From: Fidelibacterota bacterium
Lineage (GTDB): Bacteria; Fidelibacterota; UBA8477; JABMPR01
Reading direction: 5' to 3'
Assembly: GCA_013202495.1 (NCBI GenBank)
Contig: JABMQQ010000174.1
Coordinates: 1 to 64,000 of the forward strand
Length of the DNA: 64,000 bases
Position 1 is the first letter of the stretch. Every line of letters starts with the position of its first letter. The notes beneath the pieces were generated by a model, which worked only from the letters and a program-made list of their open reading frames with translations, was not told the origin of the DNA and did no database searches. The translations under genes were made by a program, and so were the position numbers. Positions 54,842-63,163 of the stretch are shown here, in pieces.

Positions 54842-55043
54842 CCCAGGACAAATTATAAATCTGGACCACGTAGCCAGTATAAACTGGGACAAAGGATTAT
54901 CAGTAGAATTTATAATGGTCAACGGCCAAACACTTACCTGGCAATACGGTAATGTAGACTACCAGATGGAAGATCTGGAAGCAGTCACCAGACTGCTGTA
55001 TGATACTGATATTCTTGTTTCAGTTGAGCTGGACCAGGAATAG
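54819..55043 (+). CDS. Hypothetical small beta-rich protein
   Basis: 74 residues: INLDHVASINWDKGLSVEFI, then GQTLTWQYGNVDYQMEDLEA. A single beta-barrel-like fold is possible. Overlaps the previous gene and ends 3 bases before the next, so it is part of the same transcript. Confidence 0.6.
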   Translation: MYIVQNCSPGQIINLDHVASINWDKGLSVEFIMVNGQTLTWQYGNVDYQMEDLEAVTRLLYDTDILVSVELDQE

Positions 55044-55046
55044 ATC

Positions 55047-55256
55047 ATGGTACTAGTAAGATACCAATGCTGCATATGTGGCGAAAATATTGACAAGGAT
55101 TCACAGTTTGATCCTTGTGGTGTGTCCATCTTTTCAAACCTCGATAAGGACGAAAATGATCAGCTCGAAGCTATGTTCTTCTGTCATTACGACTGCTTTC
55201 GTGGTTCGATGGATTTAGGCGTCCGTATGCACTTGAATCTTGAAGATCAAGAGTAG
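55047..55256 (+). CDS. Small zinc-binding protein
   Basis: 69 residues: YQCCICGENIDKDSQFDPCG with a CxxC, and FFCHYDCFRG with CxxxC. Likely one zinc site. Last gene before a strong terminator; possibly a nucleic-acid-binding accessory of the replicon. Confidence 0.65.
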   Translation: MVLVRYQCCICGENIDKDSQFDPCGVSIFSNLDKDENDQLEAMFFCHYDCFRGSMDLGVRMHLNLEDQE

Positions 55257-55263
55257 TCATCTG

Positions 55264-55290
55264 GGGCGGATTTAACGGTCCGCCCTTTTT
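55264..55290 (+). terminator. Strong Rho-independent terminator
   Basis: GGGCGGA (55264-55270), 8-base loop, TCCGCCC (55279-55285), then TTTTT. Ends the replication operon. Confidence 0.85.
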
Positions 55291-55588
55291 GCAAAGTAGA
55301 CAAGTAAAAACAAAGCCGTAGTGAACTATTGCTGTAAACCACCGCGACTTACTAGAGTTCACTGGTGTCCACCATTTTTTTGTAAAATTTGCATTAATGA
55401 GATTGATAGTGAACTATTAAACAATAGTTGGTGCTGTGTAGGGGATTAATGTGATTTAGAACAGAGACAAGCGTTGGTTTCTGCTATAATGCTTCTTGAT
55501 ATGAGAATATGTTAAGATACCTTACAATTGGAAAACCTCATTGGGGCATAGAAGAGCAAGTAGAAACGGTTTCTTAAAGGAGTGGAGT
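55291..55588. other. 298-bp gap
   Basis: Nothing coding. It holds two copies of TAGTGAACTATT (55319-55330, 55407-55418) and the promoter region of the next gene. Confidence 0.45.
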
Positions 55589-56776
55589 ATGACTATTAAG
55601 TTTACCCGTATCTGGTATAAAAGAACTTCTACAAATTGTAGTAAGTTTCTTTTCGCTCTTACCTTTTTCTTACATTCCATTGCTAACGCCACTCCAACTG
55701 AAACAGCTTTTGATTCAATCCCTGGAATGATTATAGAATTACAGAATAAGTACCCGTATAAGGTCACTGCAATTTCTGAAGAAAGTGGCGATTTGGTCCT
55801 ATTGCAGAAATATAATGATACTCAGGATATTATTACATATTTCGATTCAGATGGCGTAGAAGAATGGCAGAAGATTGTTAAATATGTAAAAGAACCTCGA
55901 ATCGATATTGCAAAAGATGGATCATATTTCATGTTAAAGTCACCTGGTAAATATATAGTATTTGATTCAACGGGCACTGAGATCCATACTTTTAACAAGT
56001 ATTGGGCTGGTTATCAGCTATCTCCGACTGGAGATTTTGTTATTGAACATGTTACAGAAAAAATGGACCAACTACAATACTACACGCGTGAGGGCGTTCT
56101 TATTGTACCTGATGTACCTACATCCATAAAGGACAGGCGATCAGTTTACACGTTTACAGCTACTGGCAATATTGTTGGATTTATACCACCAGGTCGCAAA
56201 ACGCTGGGGGGTATCTACCTCTATAATCCACATCGCAACAATTTCCTATGGTACTTGGAGACTCTAATTCCAGATGGTCTCTACCATGGATTCCCCAATC
56301 AAAATGTTTCTGTTGGTAGTCATAATATTGCGATGTTAATCCAAAATAGAAAAAGCTCCCAAGTGTCGATACTGGATATAAATACTAAGGAAATCAAAAT
56401 CATTCAACTATCCGCATTAAAGAAAAATGCTGGTATCAGAGAGCAACCAACCTTTAGTAAAATAATGTATGATGAGTGGTCAGAGTTACTCACACTTGCC
56501 TATAGGCAATCTTTAGTTATATATAATATCAGAAGTGAAGAAATGGTGGTGAACATAGAAGGACATGGATATATGACTTGGCGAAAACAGCATTATCTAA
56601 ATGAAAACTTAGTTCTGTTCTCTAGCCCTTTGCCTCGGGATAATCATCGTATAGAGTTAATAAATATCGATAAAAAAACATTCAGCATCTTTCAGGGAAA
56701 TCATTTATCCAGCGCTGGTCAATTCTCAGCCATGTACTTAAAAAACAAAAATCAGATTAAGGTATACAGCCGCTAA
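55589..56776 (+). CDS. Secreted propeller-like protein
   Basis: 395 residues, started at the ATG at 55589 behind GGAGTGGAG, which gives a signal peptide (FFLHSIANA). The mature part is a WD40/propeller-like series (GDLVLLQKYNDTQDIITYFD; LGGIYLYNPHRNNFLWYLE). There is no sorting domain. Cargo after the replication operon; ligand unknown. Confidence 0.75.
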   Translation: MTIKFTRIWYKRTSTNCSKFLFALTFFLHSIANATPTETAFDSIPGMIIELQNKYPYKVTAISEESGDLVLLQKYNDTQDIITYFDSDGVEEWQKIVKYVKEPRIDIAKDGSYFMLKSPGKYIVFDSTGTEIHTFNKYWAGYQLSPTGDFVIEHVTEKMDQLQYYTREGVLIVPDVPTSIKDRRSVYTFTATGNIVGFIPPGRKTLGGIYLYNPHRNNFLWYLETLIPDGLYHGFPNQNVSVGSHNIAMLIQNRKSSQVSILDINTKEIKIIQLSALKKNAGIREQPTFSKIMYDEWSELLTLAYRQSLVIYNIRSEEMVVNIEGHGYMTWRKQHYLNENLVLFSSPLPRDNHRIELINIDKKTFSIFQGNHLSSAGQFSAMYLKNKNQIKVYSR

Positions 56777-56785
56777 GAAACTTCT

Positions 56786-57139
56786 TTACCCTGACTCCAC
56801 GAACTCCAGACCATTCATTAGATAAGCATCGCTTTCATCAATCCAAACTTCAATAGTTCTACCCGTAGCACAAATTTCACATGCTGCACAGTGCCCCAGT
56901 GAATCTCTTAAGGCTTCTATCCTATTGACAGTGATTCCCTCAATTTCGAGGTAAGCTCTCACTATTTCACTCCAGGTTTCATCATCACTGGAGCTCCCCC
57001 ATAAGTATTCCACACATTGCATCTCCCTAAATACATAGAGTACTTCAGTGTCTTCTGTTTCATCTGTGTATTCAGTGTCTTCATTGAACAGATCACATCC
57101 AACCAACACGGTGATAAACAAAGCCAATAATAATTTCAT
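56786..57139 (-). CDS. Small cysteine-containing lipoprotein
   Basis: 117 residues from the ATG at 57139; leader with lipobox VLVGC. The mature part has Cys motifs (MQCVEYLWG; HCAACEICATG), perhaps disulfide- or metal-linked. No family recognised. Confidence 0.7.
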   Translation of the reverse strand: MKLLLALFITVLVGCDLFNEDTEYTDETEDTEVLYVFREMQCVEYLWGSSSDDETWSEIVRAYLEIEGITVNRIEALRDSLGHCAACEICATGRTIEVWIDESDAYLMNGLEFVESG

Positions 57140-57405
57140 AATGCCCCCATTAAATCGATCTTCCGGATTTACGATATGGGACCCTATCCCCGTCATATAT
57201 AATGTATGTGGTACCCTGACCGACCACAAAGGTTCCTTTTCGTTTCTGGGACAGAATCGCTTTTGCTAAAATTTTTTATATTTTTTTTGAGGAAGTTACT
57301 ATACCAAATTCAACATTTAGGGTGATTATTTGGACTGCATTACAGGTGGCTTTACACGTCGCTCGTAAAATAGTGTAAATCTCTAGCTTAATTGTATATT
57401 TAAGC

Positions 57406-59334
57406 ATGGGGGCATCTCTCAAAGCAACAATCATAGCAGTCGTACTTACTCTGATAGTCCAGGTGGCTATCGCTGATGATCTCAAAGGAAAGATTAGTGG
57501 CTCTATCACAGATGGAGATACCGGCGAACCAATTATTGGGGCAAATGTGATTGCTACTGGAACTAATTTTGGCGCAGCAACAGATCTAGAAGGTGAATAC
57601 TCTATTGTAAATCTTGATCCGGGTATTTATAGCCTCACTGTGAGTATGATTGGGTATGCCAGAACAGATATCCATGATGTAAAAGTACTCCCCGGTGTTG
57701 AGACCCCCGTTAACGCCGTGTTACCAGTTGAGATATTAAGAAGTGGTGGTGGTGATGTTGTTCAGGCTCATAGCATTTCATCACTTCCCTCTCATCTGCC
57801 ATCCCGTGTTGATTCAGTGTATATGATTGCCGATACGGCAAATAGAGGCAAATACACTGTTCCAATTTATGTGGTAAATGCTACTGAAACAGCCTGGAGA
57901 ATACCTACCGTTGATTGGACTGCCTGGATTACACCTGTTGTGAGTAAAGGAGGAGAGACCTTTGAGTACATCGCAAATAGGAGTGCTTTCTGTGGAAATT
58001 CTGCATTTGGGAGTACAATTCCTAAGAATAGCTATGAGATATACAAGCAACCGTACAGAAGTCAGACATCTGTTACCGATTCAATTCATTATACCGTTCG
58101 GCTAACCGAGCCTATCAGAAATCACCAAGAAGGTAAGTTTCTCCATATTACATCATCCCAATATCCTGGAACGATTTCTGATCATGATATAAACGATACA
58201 TGGTGGGGCAGAGATCATATAGCTAGTCTAACTCAGCAGGAGTTGTGGGATCTGCTTCATGATAGAGTCAGCATACCATCGAAATACGAACTTAAAGCAA
58301 AATTAGGTGCTATTAGACGAATAAGTCTTTACCGCGATCTGCGTTGGTTACGGGGTTTTGATAAGTTGAAGTATAGGTATTACATTTATAGATACGGTGA
58401 TCAACTAGCAAGGAAACTGTATCTACGTGCCGTTGAAGCAAAAATCAAATTGTACTATATGAAGCGGATTGAAAAGGAACTTGACCTGAAGAATTTCCCC
58501 TTAAAAGATCAGCATGCTTATGACTACCAAATGGTCAGGTTAATGAAAGATCAACTTATAAATGAGAACCGTCAGGCTAGTAGCTATAATCAACAAGCAG
58601 AGCTACTTCGTGCTCAAGGCTTGACAAGTAAAAACGAATATTTGCGAGCTTCTGCTGTTGGAGCGATTCTTCAACCTTCTGATGAATATGACCGATATGA
58701 GCTACTATATGATTTACTAAAATCTGATTCCTCCATCCATGTCAAAACCCAGGCCTTGAAGACAATAGCAAACAGGCAAGTAGTTCCAACAGGTGATACA
58801 TTAAGAAACCTGCTGGCCGAGGTTGCCACTTTCAATAATCCAGAGCTGCGAGCCGCTGGCTATTACCTTCTTCCACAGAAAAGTGATAGTGTTATGCAAA
58901 GGTTTGTGGAATCTTATGTGATTAAGCAGATCGAGGTAGAAATAGAAAGGAATATCCCTCTACTAATATTCAACCTTTCCACTCTAGATTCTCTCAGCGA
59001 AAAATCTATTCAGCTTCTAAACGATTATGCTACTGTAAGAGATGTTAATACGCGTAGGTATGTTGCGAACACGGTAGTGAAGCACCTAGAAAAGCTCTTT
59101 GATAGGGATTTGGAACAACACTCATCATCCGGAAACTTAATAATTATTCTGGGAAGATTGAGTTTAGATGATGAATTAAGGGTCCAACAAGGTGCTCTTC
59201 GTGTTCATCGTTTTGGATTACATGATGATAGGATCATGAACATCCTTTTAATGGCTCAGGATGATATGAAGTCTGATTTTCCCGATAACATCTCCAAAAA
59301 AATTCAAAAGTTTAAAATCAGGTATTCTAAGTAG
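57406..59334 (+). CDS. Secreted protein with CarboxypepD_reg-like domain and helical repeats
   Basis: 642 residues. Signal peptide (VVLTLIVQVAIA). Residues ~27-105 are the CarboxypepD_reg-like domain common before SusC/TonB receptors (GSITDGDTGEPIIGANVIA). The rest contains alpha-helical repeats of HEAT/armadillo type in the last third (LRASAVGAILQPSDEYDRYE). There is no TonB barrel, so it is not a receptor. Terminator follows at 59343. Confidence 0.8.
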   Translation: MGASLKATIIAVVLTLIVQVAIADDLKGKISGSITDGDTGEPIIGANVIATGTNFGAATDLEGEYSIVNLDPGIYSLTVSMIGYARTDIHDVKVLPGVETPVNAVLPVEILRSGGGDVVQAHSISSLPSHLPSRVDSVYMIADTANRGKYTVPIYVVNATETAWRIPTVDWTAWITPVVSKGGETFEYIANRSAFCGNSAFGSTIPKNSYEIYKQPYRSQTSVTDSIHYTVRLTEPIRNHQEGKFLHITSSQYPGTISDHDINDTWWGRDHIASLTQQELWDLLHDRVSIPSKYELKAKLGAIRRISLYRDLRWLRGFDKLKYRYYIYRYGDQLARKLYLRAVEAKIKLYYMKRIEKELDLKNFPLKDQHAYDYQMVRLMKDQLINENRQASSYNQQAELLRAQGLTSKNEYLRASAVGAILQPSDEYDRYELLYDLLKSDSSIHVKTQALKTIANRQVVPTGDTLRNLLAEVATFNNPELRAAGYYLLPQKSDSVMQRFVESYVIKQIEVEIERNIPLLIFNLSTLDSLSEKSIQLLNDYATVRDVNTRRYVANTVVKHLEKLFDRDLEQHSSSGNLIIILGRLSLDDELRVQQGALRVHRFGLHDDRIMNILLMAQDDMKSDFPDNISKKIQKFKIRYSK

Positions 59335-59342
59335 GGTTAAAA

Positions 59343-59364
59343 AGAGAATGCATAAGCACTCTCT
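59343..59364 (+). terminator. Terminator after the helical-repeat gene
   Basis: AGAGAATGC (59343-59351), ATAA loop, GCACTCTCT (59356-59364), with one A-C mismatch, then TCTTTA. Eight of nine pairs; acceptable terminator between convergent genes. Confidence 0.6.
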
Positions 59365-59394
59365 TCTTTACGGGTCCATCTGTTGTTTCGCGAA

Positions 59395-60108
59395 CTAATT
59401 GCGATCTCCATCATCATCAAAATCACTCGGAGTGATCCGATCAGTCAGTGCTTCCAATTCAGTTCTAGCAGTTTTGGCAATGATCAGTATCTCTTTTGTG
59501 GCGATACCCGACATCCCAAGCCTTACTTCTGCCCACCGGTAACCATTCTTCTTAACATCTTCAAGTTCAAAGGTGGTGTTCACAGCCACAGCTGGTAGGT
59601 TTGATCGTTGTAACTTCTTCTTGTGACCATTCCAGTGCTTAATACTGGTCGGTGATAGATTCATGATGAGAGGTTTAATCTCACCATTCAACTCAGCCAG
59701 AATGAGCAAACGGACCTTCGGTTTACAGGCTCCACCGATTACTGCATGTTCACAATGGTTACATGATTCTGATATAGGATCACTTCCAACCGGCCTACCA
59801 TCGATCCCTGAACAAGCAGGAACTTCCTCACCTTCTTTCCAGAAAGCCCTGATAGATTGCTCTGCGAATACTACTGCAGTGAGCTTGTTACCTGGTATCT
59901 CAATTTCCTGAGAATCATCACTTAAGTAACTTTCTCCGGTATGGATATACATACGGTGCTTCCCGTTGTCTTTGTGCTCTACTCGTACACGCGGGAGTTC
60001 AAAGCCCGAGGTTTCAGTATGCAGATCATCAAGCTCTTCGCTTAAATCCCAGCCAGCTTCACTTAAAGCCTGTTTAACGGCATCGGTTTCTATTAATTGA
60101 TTTTCCAT
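59395..60108 (-). CDS. Phage/plasmid-type protein with cysteine cluster
   Basis: 237 residues. CNHCEHAVIGGACKPKVRLL and AELNGEIKPLIMNLSPTSIK resemble single-strand-binding or recombination-mediator proteins of phages and plasmids with a 3-Cys cluster. Ends in an acidic tail (SDFDDDGDRN), typical of SSB-like proteins. Followed by the RecB-like nuclease gene on the upstream side (15 bases), so the two form a recombination operon. Family assignment is tentative. Confidence 0.65.
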   Translation of the reverse strand: MENQLIETDAVKQALSEAGWDLSEELDDLHTETSGFELPRVRVEHKDNGKHRMYIHTGESYLSDDSQEIEIPGNKLTAVVFAEQSIRAFWKEGEEVPACSGIDGRPVGSDPISESCNHCEHAVIGGACKPKVRLLILAELNGEIKPLIMNLSPTSIKHWNGHKKKLQRSNLPAVAVNTTFELEDVKKNGYRWAEVRLGMSGIATKEILIIAKTARTELEALTDRITPSDFDDDGDRN

Positions 60109-60123
60109 TCTATTCCTTTCTGG

Positions 60124-61038
60124 CTATTCAGCCATTTCTAATTCATTAAGAAGTTCATGAGCTTGCTCAGCATCCTTTTCAGGCACTTTATCATTCCGAC
60201 TTACACAGTGCATAGCATAGGTACAAAACGAACAACTCGCTGTATTTGGGTAGTACCAGGGCTTTACCATTGCTGATAGCTGTGCCCTAATCTCATGTCT
60301 GAAAGCACGCAAGTCTTGGAGACTCTTAGATGTCATTATGAAAGGGTCACCCTTCTCATCACCGATCTCTTTGCCAGGAACTTTCCGCTTGTAGACTTCG
60401 TGCGCTCGAAGGAAGTATATACCTGCTCGTGAAACCAGTAGATTAGGTCTAATCCACATATTATCAACAAGCAGCTCTCCGAACTTTAATGCGTATGAGT
60501 ACAGCGTAAGCTGCAGATCATTGGGGATAGCATACTGATTGGGTCTCATCTTACTTGACTTGAAATCTATCAGAGAAATCGTCCCATCAACATTCTTACG
60601 CACCTGATCTATGGTCCCTGTAAACAAGTATCCAAGGATTTTCACTCTAAATTGAACTTCTGAGAACAACACGACAGCATCTTTGTTGTATTCCTTGCTG
60701 CGATAGTTCTCAAGAATCTCAACACCGTTAGCCTTTAGAGCTTCAATTTCCTTCGCCATATCACGCTTCCAACGAACAGGAATATGTTCCTCATCTGAGG
60801 CGTACAGATAGTAATTAAGCGCCTTAGTATAGAGAGCTCGGAGGTCTCCCTTCCATTCGCCGGAGTGAAGCCAGCTTAACACCAGATGCAAGGCACTTCC
60901 ATGAACTGTGCCTGGATATCTGAAAGCTGGTTCCAACTTATCAATGTGCCTATATTTGTACATGAGCGGGCAGCTAAGCCAGGTCTTCAAAGTGCTCTGA
61001 CGAAGTTCGATGGTATTCAGAATCTCTTGCTTGGTCAT
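60124..61038 (-). CDS. RecB/Cas4-like PD-(D/E)XK nuclease
   Basis: 304 residues. GSALHLVLSWLHSGE, then FTGTIDQVRKNVDGTISLID and FKSSKMRPNQYAIPNDLQLT give the PDDEXK_1 core (Asp, then D-x-K), with YALKFGE. The C-terminal CSFCTYAMHC resembles the Fe-S cysteines of Cas4/AddB-like nucleases, with one N-terminal cysteine possible (CPLMYKYRHIDKL). Starts with a 4-base ATGA overlap with the small upstream gene. Confidence 0.85.
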   Translation of the reverse strand: MTKQEILNTIELRQSTLKTWLSCPLMYKYRHIDKLEPAFRYPGTVHGSALHLVLSWLHSGEWKGDLRALYTKALNYYLYASDEEHIPVRWKRDMAKEIEALKANGVEILENYRSKEYNKDAVVLFSEVQFRVKILGYLFTGTIDQVRKNVDGTISLIDFKSSKMRPNQYAIPNDLQLTLYSYALKFGELLVDNMWIRPNLLVSRAGIYFLRAHEVYKRKVPGKEIGDEKGDPFIMTSKSLQDLRAFRHEIRAQLSAMVKPWYYPNTASCSFCTYAMHCVSRNDKVPEKDAEQAHELLNELEMAE

Positions 61039-61139
61039 GATTCATCCTTTTTTCGCCCTTCAAAGAGCTTTGACAGTATCGCATACAGTATGTATAACGA
61101 GTTTTCGATTAGTGTTTTGATACGCTCAAAGTTTCTCAT
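61035..61139 (-). CDS. 34-residue ORF coupled to the RecB-like nuclease
   Basis: Reads MRNFERIKTLIENSLYILYA, then ILSKLFEGRKKDES, with AGGAG just upstream (AAAGGAGAAACAAT). Its stop overlaps the nuclease start as ATGA, which favours coupled translation. Could be a leader peptide or a short membrane helix. Confidence 0.55.
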   Translation of the reverse strand: MRNFERIKTLIENSLYILYAILSKLFEGRKKDES

Positions 61140-61153
61140 ATTGTTTCTCCTTT

Positions 61154-61867
61154 CTAATTTTGCATGAGACAATCATGAAGAGCCAGGTGACGTTCCATGA
61201 TGGATTGTGGTGGTGCAGTCTTTAGACTTTCTGTGCAAGCATTGTAGAAAGACCACAAATTGCGGTCTTCAAAAGCATCGTGAGTAGGTTTTAACCACTC
61301 CTTTTTCACAACAGGGATCTGTCTTGGAGTAATAATCCCACGACCATAGATCAACCCTAGCATCCGATAAGCTTCATCATCAGACATTGGGATCTGTTGC
61401 ATGATACTTACATCTTGTTTGATCTGATTAAAGTTGGCTCTTGATTTGAAAATTGCAGATAGTGCAAGGGTTTCAATATCTGATACCACCTTTGATGTGT
61501 GTTTTCGTAAGATTTTTAGATCCCCACTTAGCATCAAATTATCACAAACGAAGACACTCGATCCCGTTACTATCCCAATCGACATACTACGATCATAGCT
61601 GTTTCTGAATCCGATTGATAATCCTAAATCAGCATGTCCATTTTTAAAGGTATGCAAACCGAACATCTTTTGCCCATCTCTGGCTAGTCCAAGCTGTGTA
61701 TTTACGAGTTCATTTTCTGGTAGCATATCTGACGCCATGGAACTTAGCATGTTAGCGAGATCTGCATGTGCTACCGGTTTGTACGTTCTTGTTTCTTTTG
61801 GAAGTGGAATTGAAGCTAACTCATCCAGAGTAGCTGATTCCGCTCCGCAATGGAGTAGTAAACCCAT
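61154..61867 (-). CDS. DUF932-like (phage/plasmid) protein
   Basis: 237 residues. LGLSIGFRNSYDRSMSIGIV, then GSSVFVCDNLMLSGD and RKHT, are the DUF932 pattern of phage- and plasmid-encoded proteins of unknown role. It leads the minus-strand operon with the nuclease and Cys-cluster protein. Divergent from the RadC gene, which shares the intervening region. Confidence 0.75.
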   Translation of the reverse strand: MGLLLHCGAESATLDELASIPLPKETRTYKPVAHADLANMLSSMASDMLPENELVNTQLGLARDGQKMFGLHTFKNGHADLGLSIGFRNSYDRSMSIGIVTGSSVFVCDNLMLSGDLKILRKHTSKVVSDIETLALSAIFKSRANFNQIKQDVSIMQQIPMSDDEAYRMLGLIYGRGIITPRQIPVVKKEWLKPTHDAFEDRNLWSFYNACTESLKTAPPQSIMERHLALHDCLMQN

Positions 61868-61973
61868 ATTTCACCTCATTTTTTGATTGTTGATTAAGGG
61901 GCAGGAAGCCTGCCTCTAGTCTTCTTATTCCACAAAAATCGGGAATAAGAACCATAGAAAGGAGATCCTAACT

Positions 61974-62429
61974 ATGGAATCAAAACTGAGTGACATTCCT
62001 GATAACATCATCAGGGAGGAGTTTGTAAATAGGTTTCAACTAAAGAGCGGAGACTTGATTAAGAACGCTACTTCAGCAGCGAATCACTTAAGAGCCTTCC
62101 TCTCTGATCAGCCAAGAGACGTGGAACACTTTGTAGTGATATTTATGAATAATCAGAATAAGGTGATCACTACGGAGATTGTGGCTTCAGGTACGATTAA
62201 TAGTTCTGCAGTATACCCGAGACAGATTGCAATTAAGGCATTGGAAAAGGAAGCCACTAATATCATCCTGGCTCATAATCATCCAAGTGGTGAGACCATG
62301 CCAAGCAGTTCTGACAGAGCAGTTACAAGTAAATTAAAAACGGCTTTAGGCTCGCTTGATATCGAAATCCTGGACCACATCATTATAGGTGAAGATCATT
62401 ATAGCTTTGCAGATGCAGGTGTCTTATGA
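61974..62429 (+). CDS. RadC/JAMM-domain protein
   Basis: 151 residues. VIFMNNQNKVITTEIVASGT, then ILAHNHPSGETMPSSSDRAV with the JAMM metal motif HxHx10D. The HhH N-terminal part of full RadC is absent or short. Common in mobile elements, near integrases; enzymatic role uncertain. Its stop overlaps the integrase start (ATGA). Confidence 0.88.
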   Translation: MESKLSDIPDNIIREEFVNRFQLKSGDLIKNATSAANHLRAFLSDQPRDVEHFVVIFMNNQNKVITTEIVASGTINSSAVYPRQIAIKALEKEATNIILAHNHPSGETMPSSSDRAVTSKLKTALGSLDIEILDHIIIGEDHYSFADAGVL

Positions 62430-63025
62430 ACAGCCAATGGATCATGAGTTTTGAGAAGTTGATGACTGAAGGGCAAGTCAAAGGACTTCACGCTGTGTTG
62501 GAATCGGCTGCTATAGTAGCAAAATTAAAAGCGAGACAGGGACCTGTACGTGATCAATGTATCATTGAGCTTGCTTTAGGAACTGGTCTAAGAGTGAGTG
62601 AGATTAGTCAATTGAAACTGGAAGACATCGATCTCAAGCGTGGAGGGAACTCTCTGATTGTACGACACGGGAAAGGTGATAAGCAGCGCCTTGTCAAGTT
62701 CAGCTCAAAGCTAAAGAACTTGATCCTAGAATACATCGAGTATCGGACCAATGACTCAGAGTACATCTTTCCATCTGAGCGTCAGGACTTCATGAGTTCA
62801 AATGGGATACAGAAAGTGTTCAAAAAGTGGTCGAAGAAAGCTGGATTGCCCGCACGTTACAGTATTCATTCCTGTCGACACTATTATGCAACAGCACTCT
62901 TGAAAGTCTCAAAGAACTTGAGGCTGGTACAAATGCAATGTGGCCACTCATCACCTCAGACAACCACGGTATACGCTCAGGTCCTAGATTCTGAGATTGA
63001 TGAAGCTGTTGAGAAACTAGTGTGA
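62426..63025 (+). CDS. Short tyrosine recombinase
   Basis: 199 residues, about the size of FimB/FimE. Catalytic set: Arg in GTGLRVSEISQ, Lys in RHGKGDKQRL, HxxR in HSCRHYYAT, His in GHSSPQTT and Tyr in VYAQV. Only ~45 residues precede the catalytic domain, so the core-binding domain is short. Likely catalyses integration or excision of the element. Translation coupled to RadC. Confidence 0.9.
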   Translation: MNSQWIMSFEKLMTEGQVKGLHAVLESAAIVAKLKARQGPVRDQCIIELALGTGLRVSEISQLKLEDIDLKRGGNSLIVRHGKGDKQRLVKFSSKLKNLILEYIEYRTNDSEYIFPSERQDFMSSNGIQKVFKKWSKKAGLPARYSIHSCRHYYATALLKVSKNLRLVQMQCGHSSPQTTTVYAQVLDSEIDEAVEKLV

Positions 63026-63032
63026 TTAACTG

Positions 63033-63056
63033 AAAGGGATCAAATCTGATCCTTTT
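63033..63056 (+). terminator. Terminator after the recombinase
   Basis: AAAGGGATCA (63033-63042), AATC loop, TGATCCTTTT (63047-63056), followed by CTTT. Ten pairs including one wobble. Confidence 0.75.
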
Positions 63057-63163
63057 CTTTAACTATACTCGAATTGGCTAGATTTCTATGTGGATTGGAT
63101 AGATTACCATGCATATCTTGGAAGAACTGGATAGATAATCAAAGAAATGTGCCCAATTAGCTA

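Noticed and set aside
63073-63088. GGCTAGA near the recombinase as a third copy of the 26-bp repeat
   Set aside because: Only about 10 of 16 positions match in the inverse orientation; too weak.
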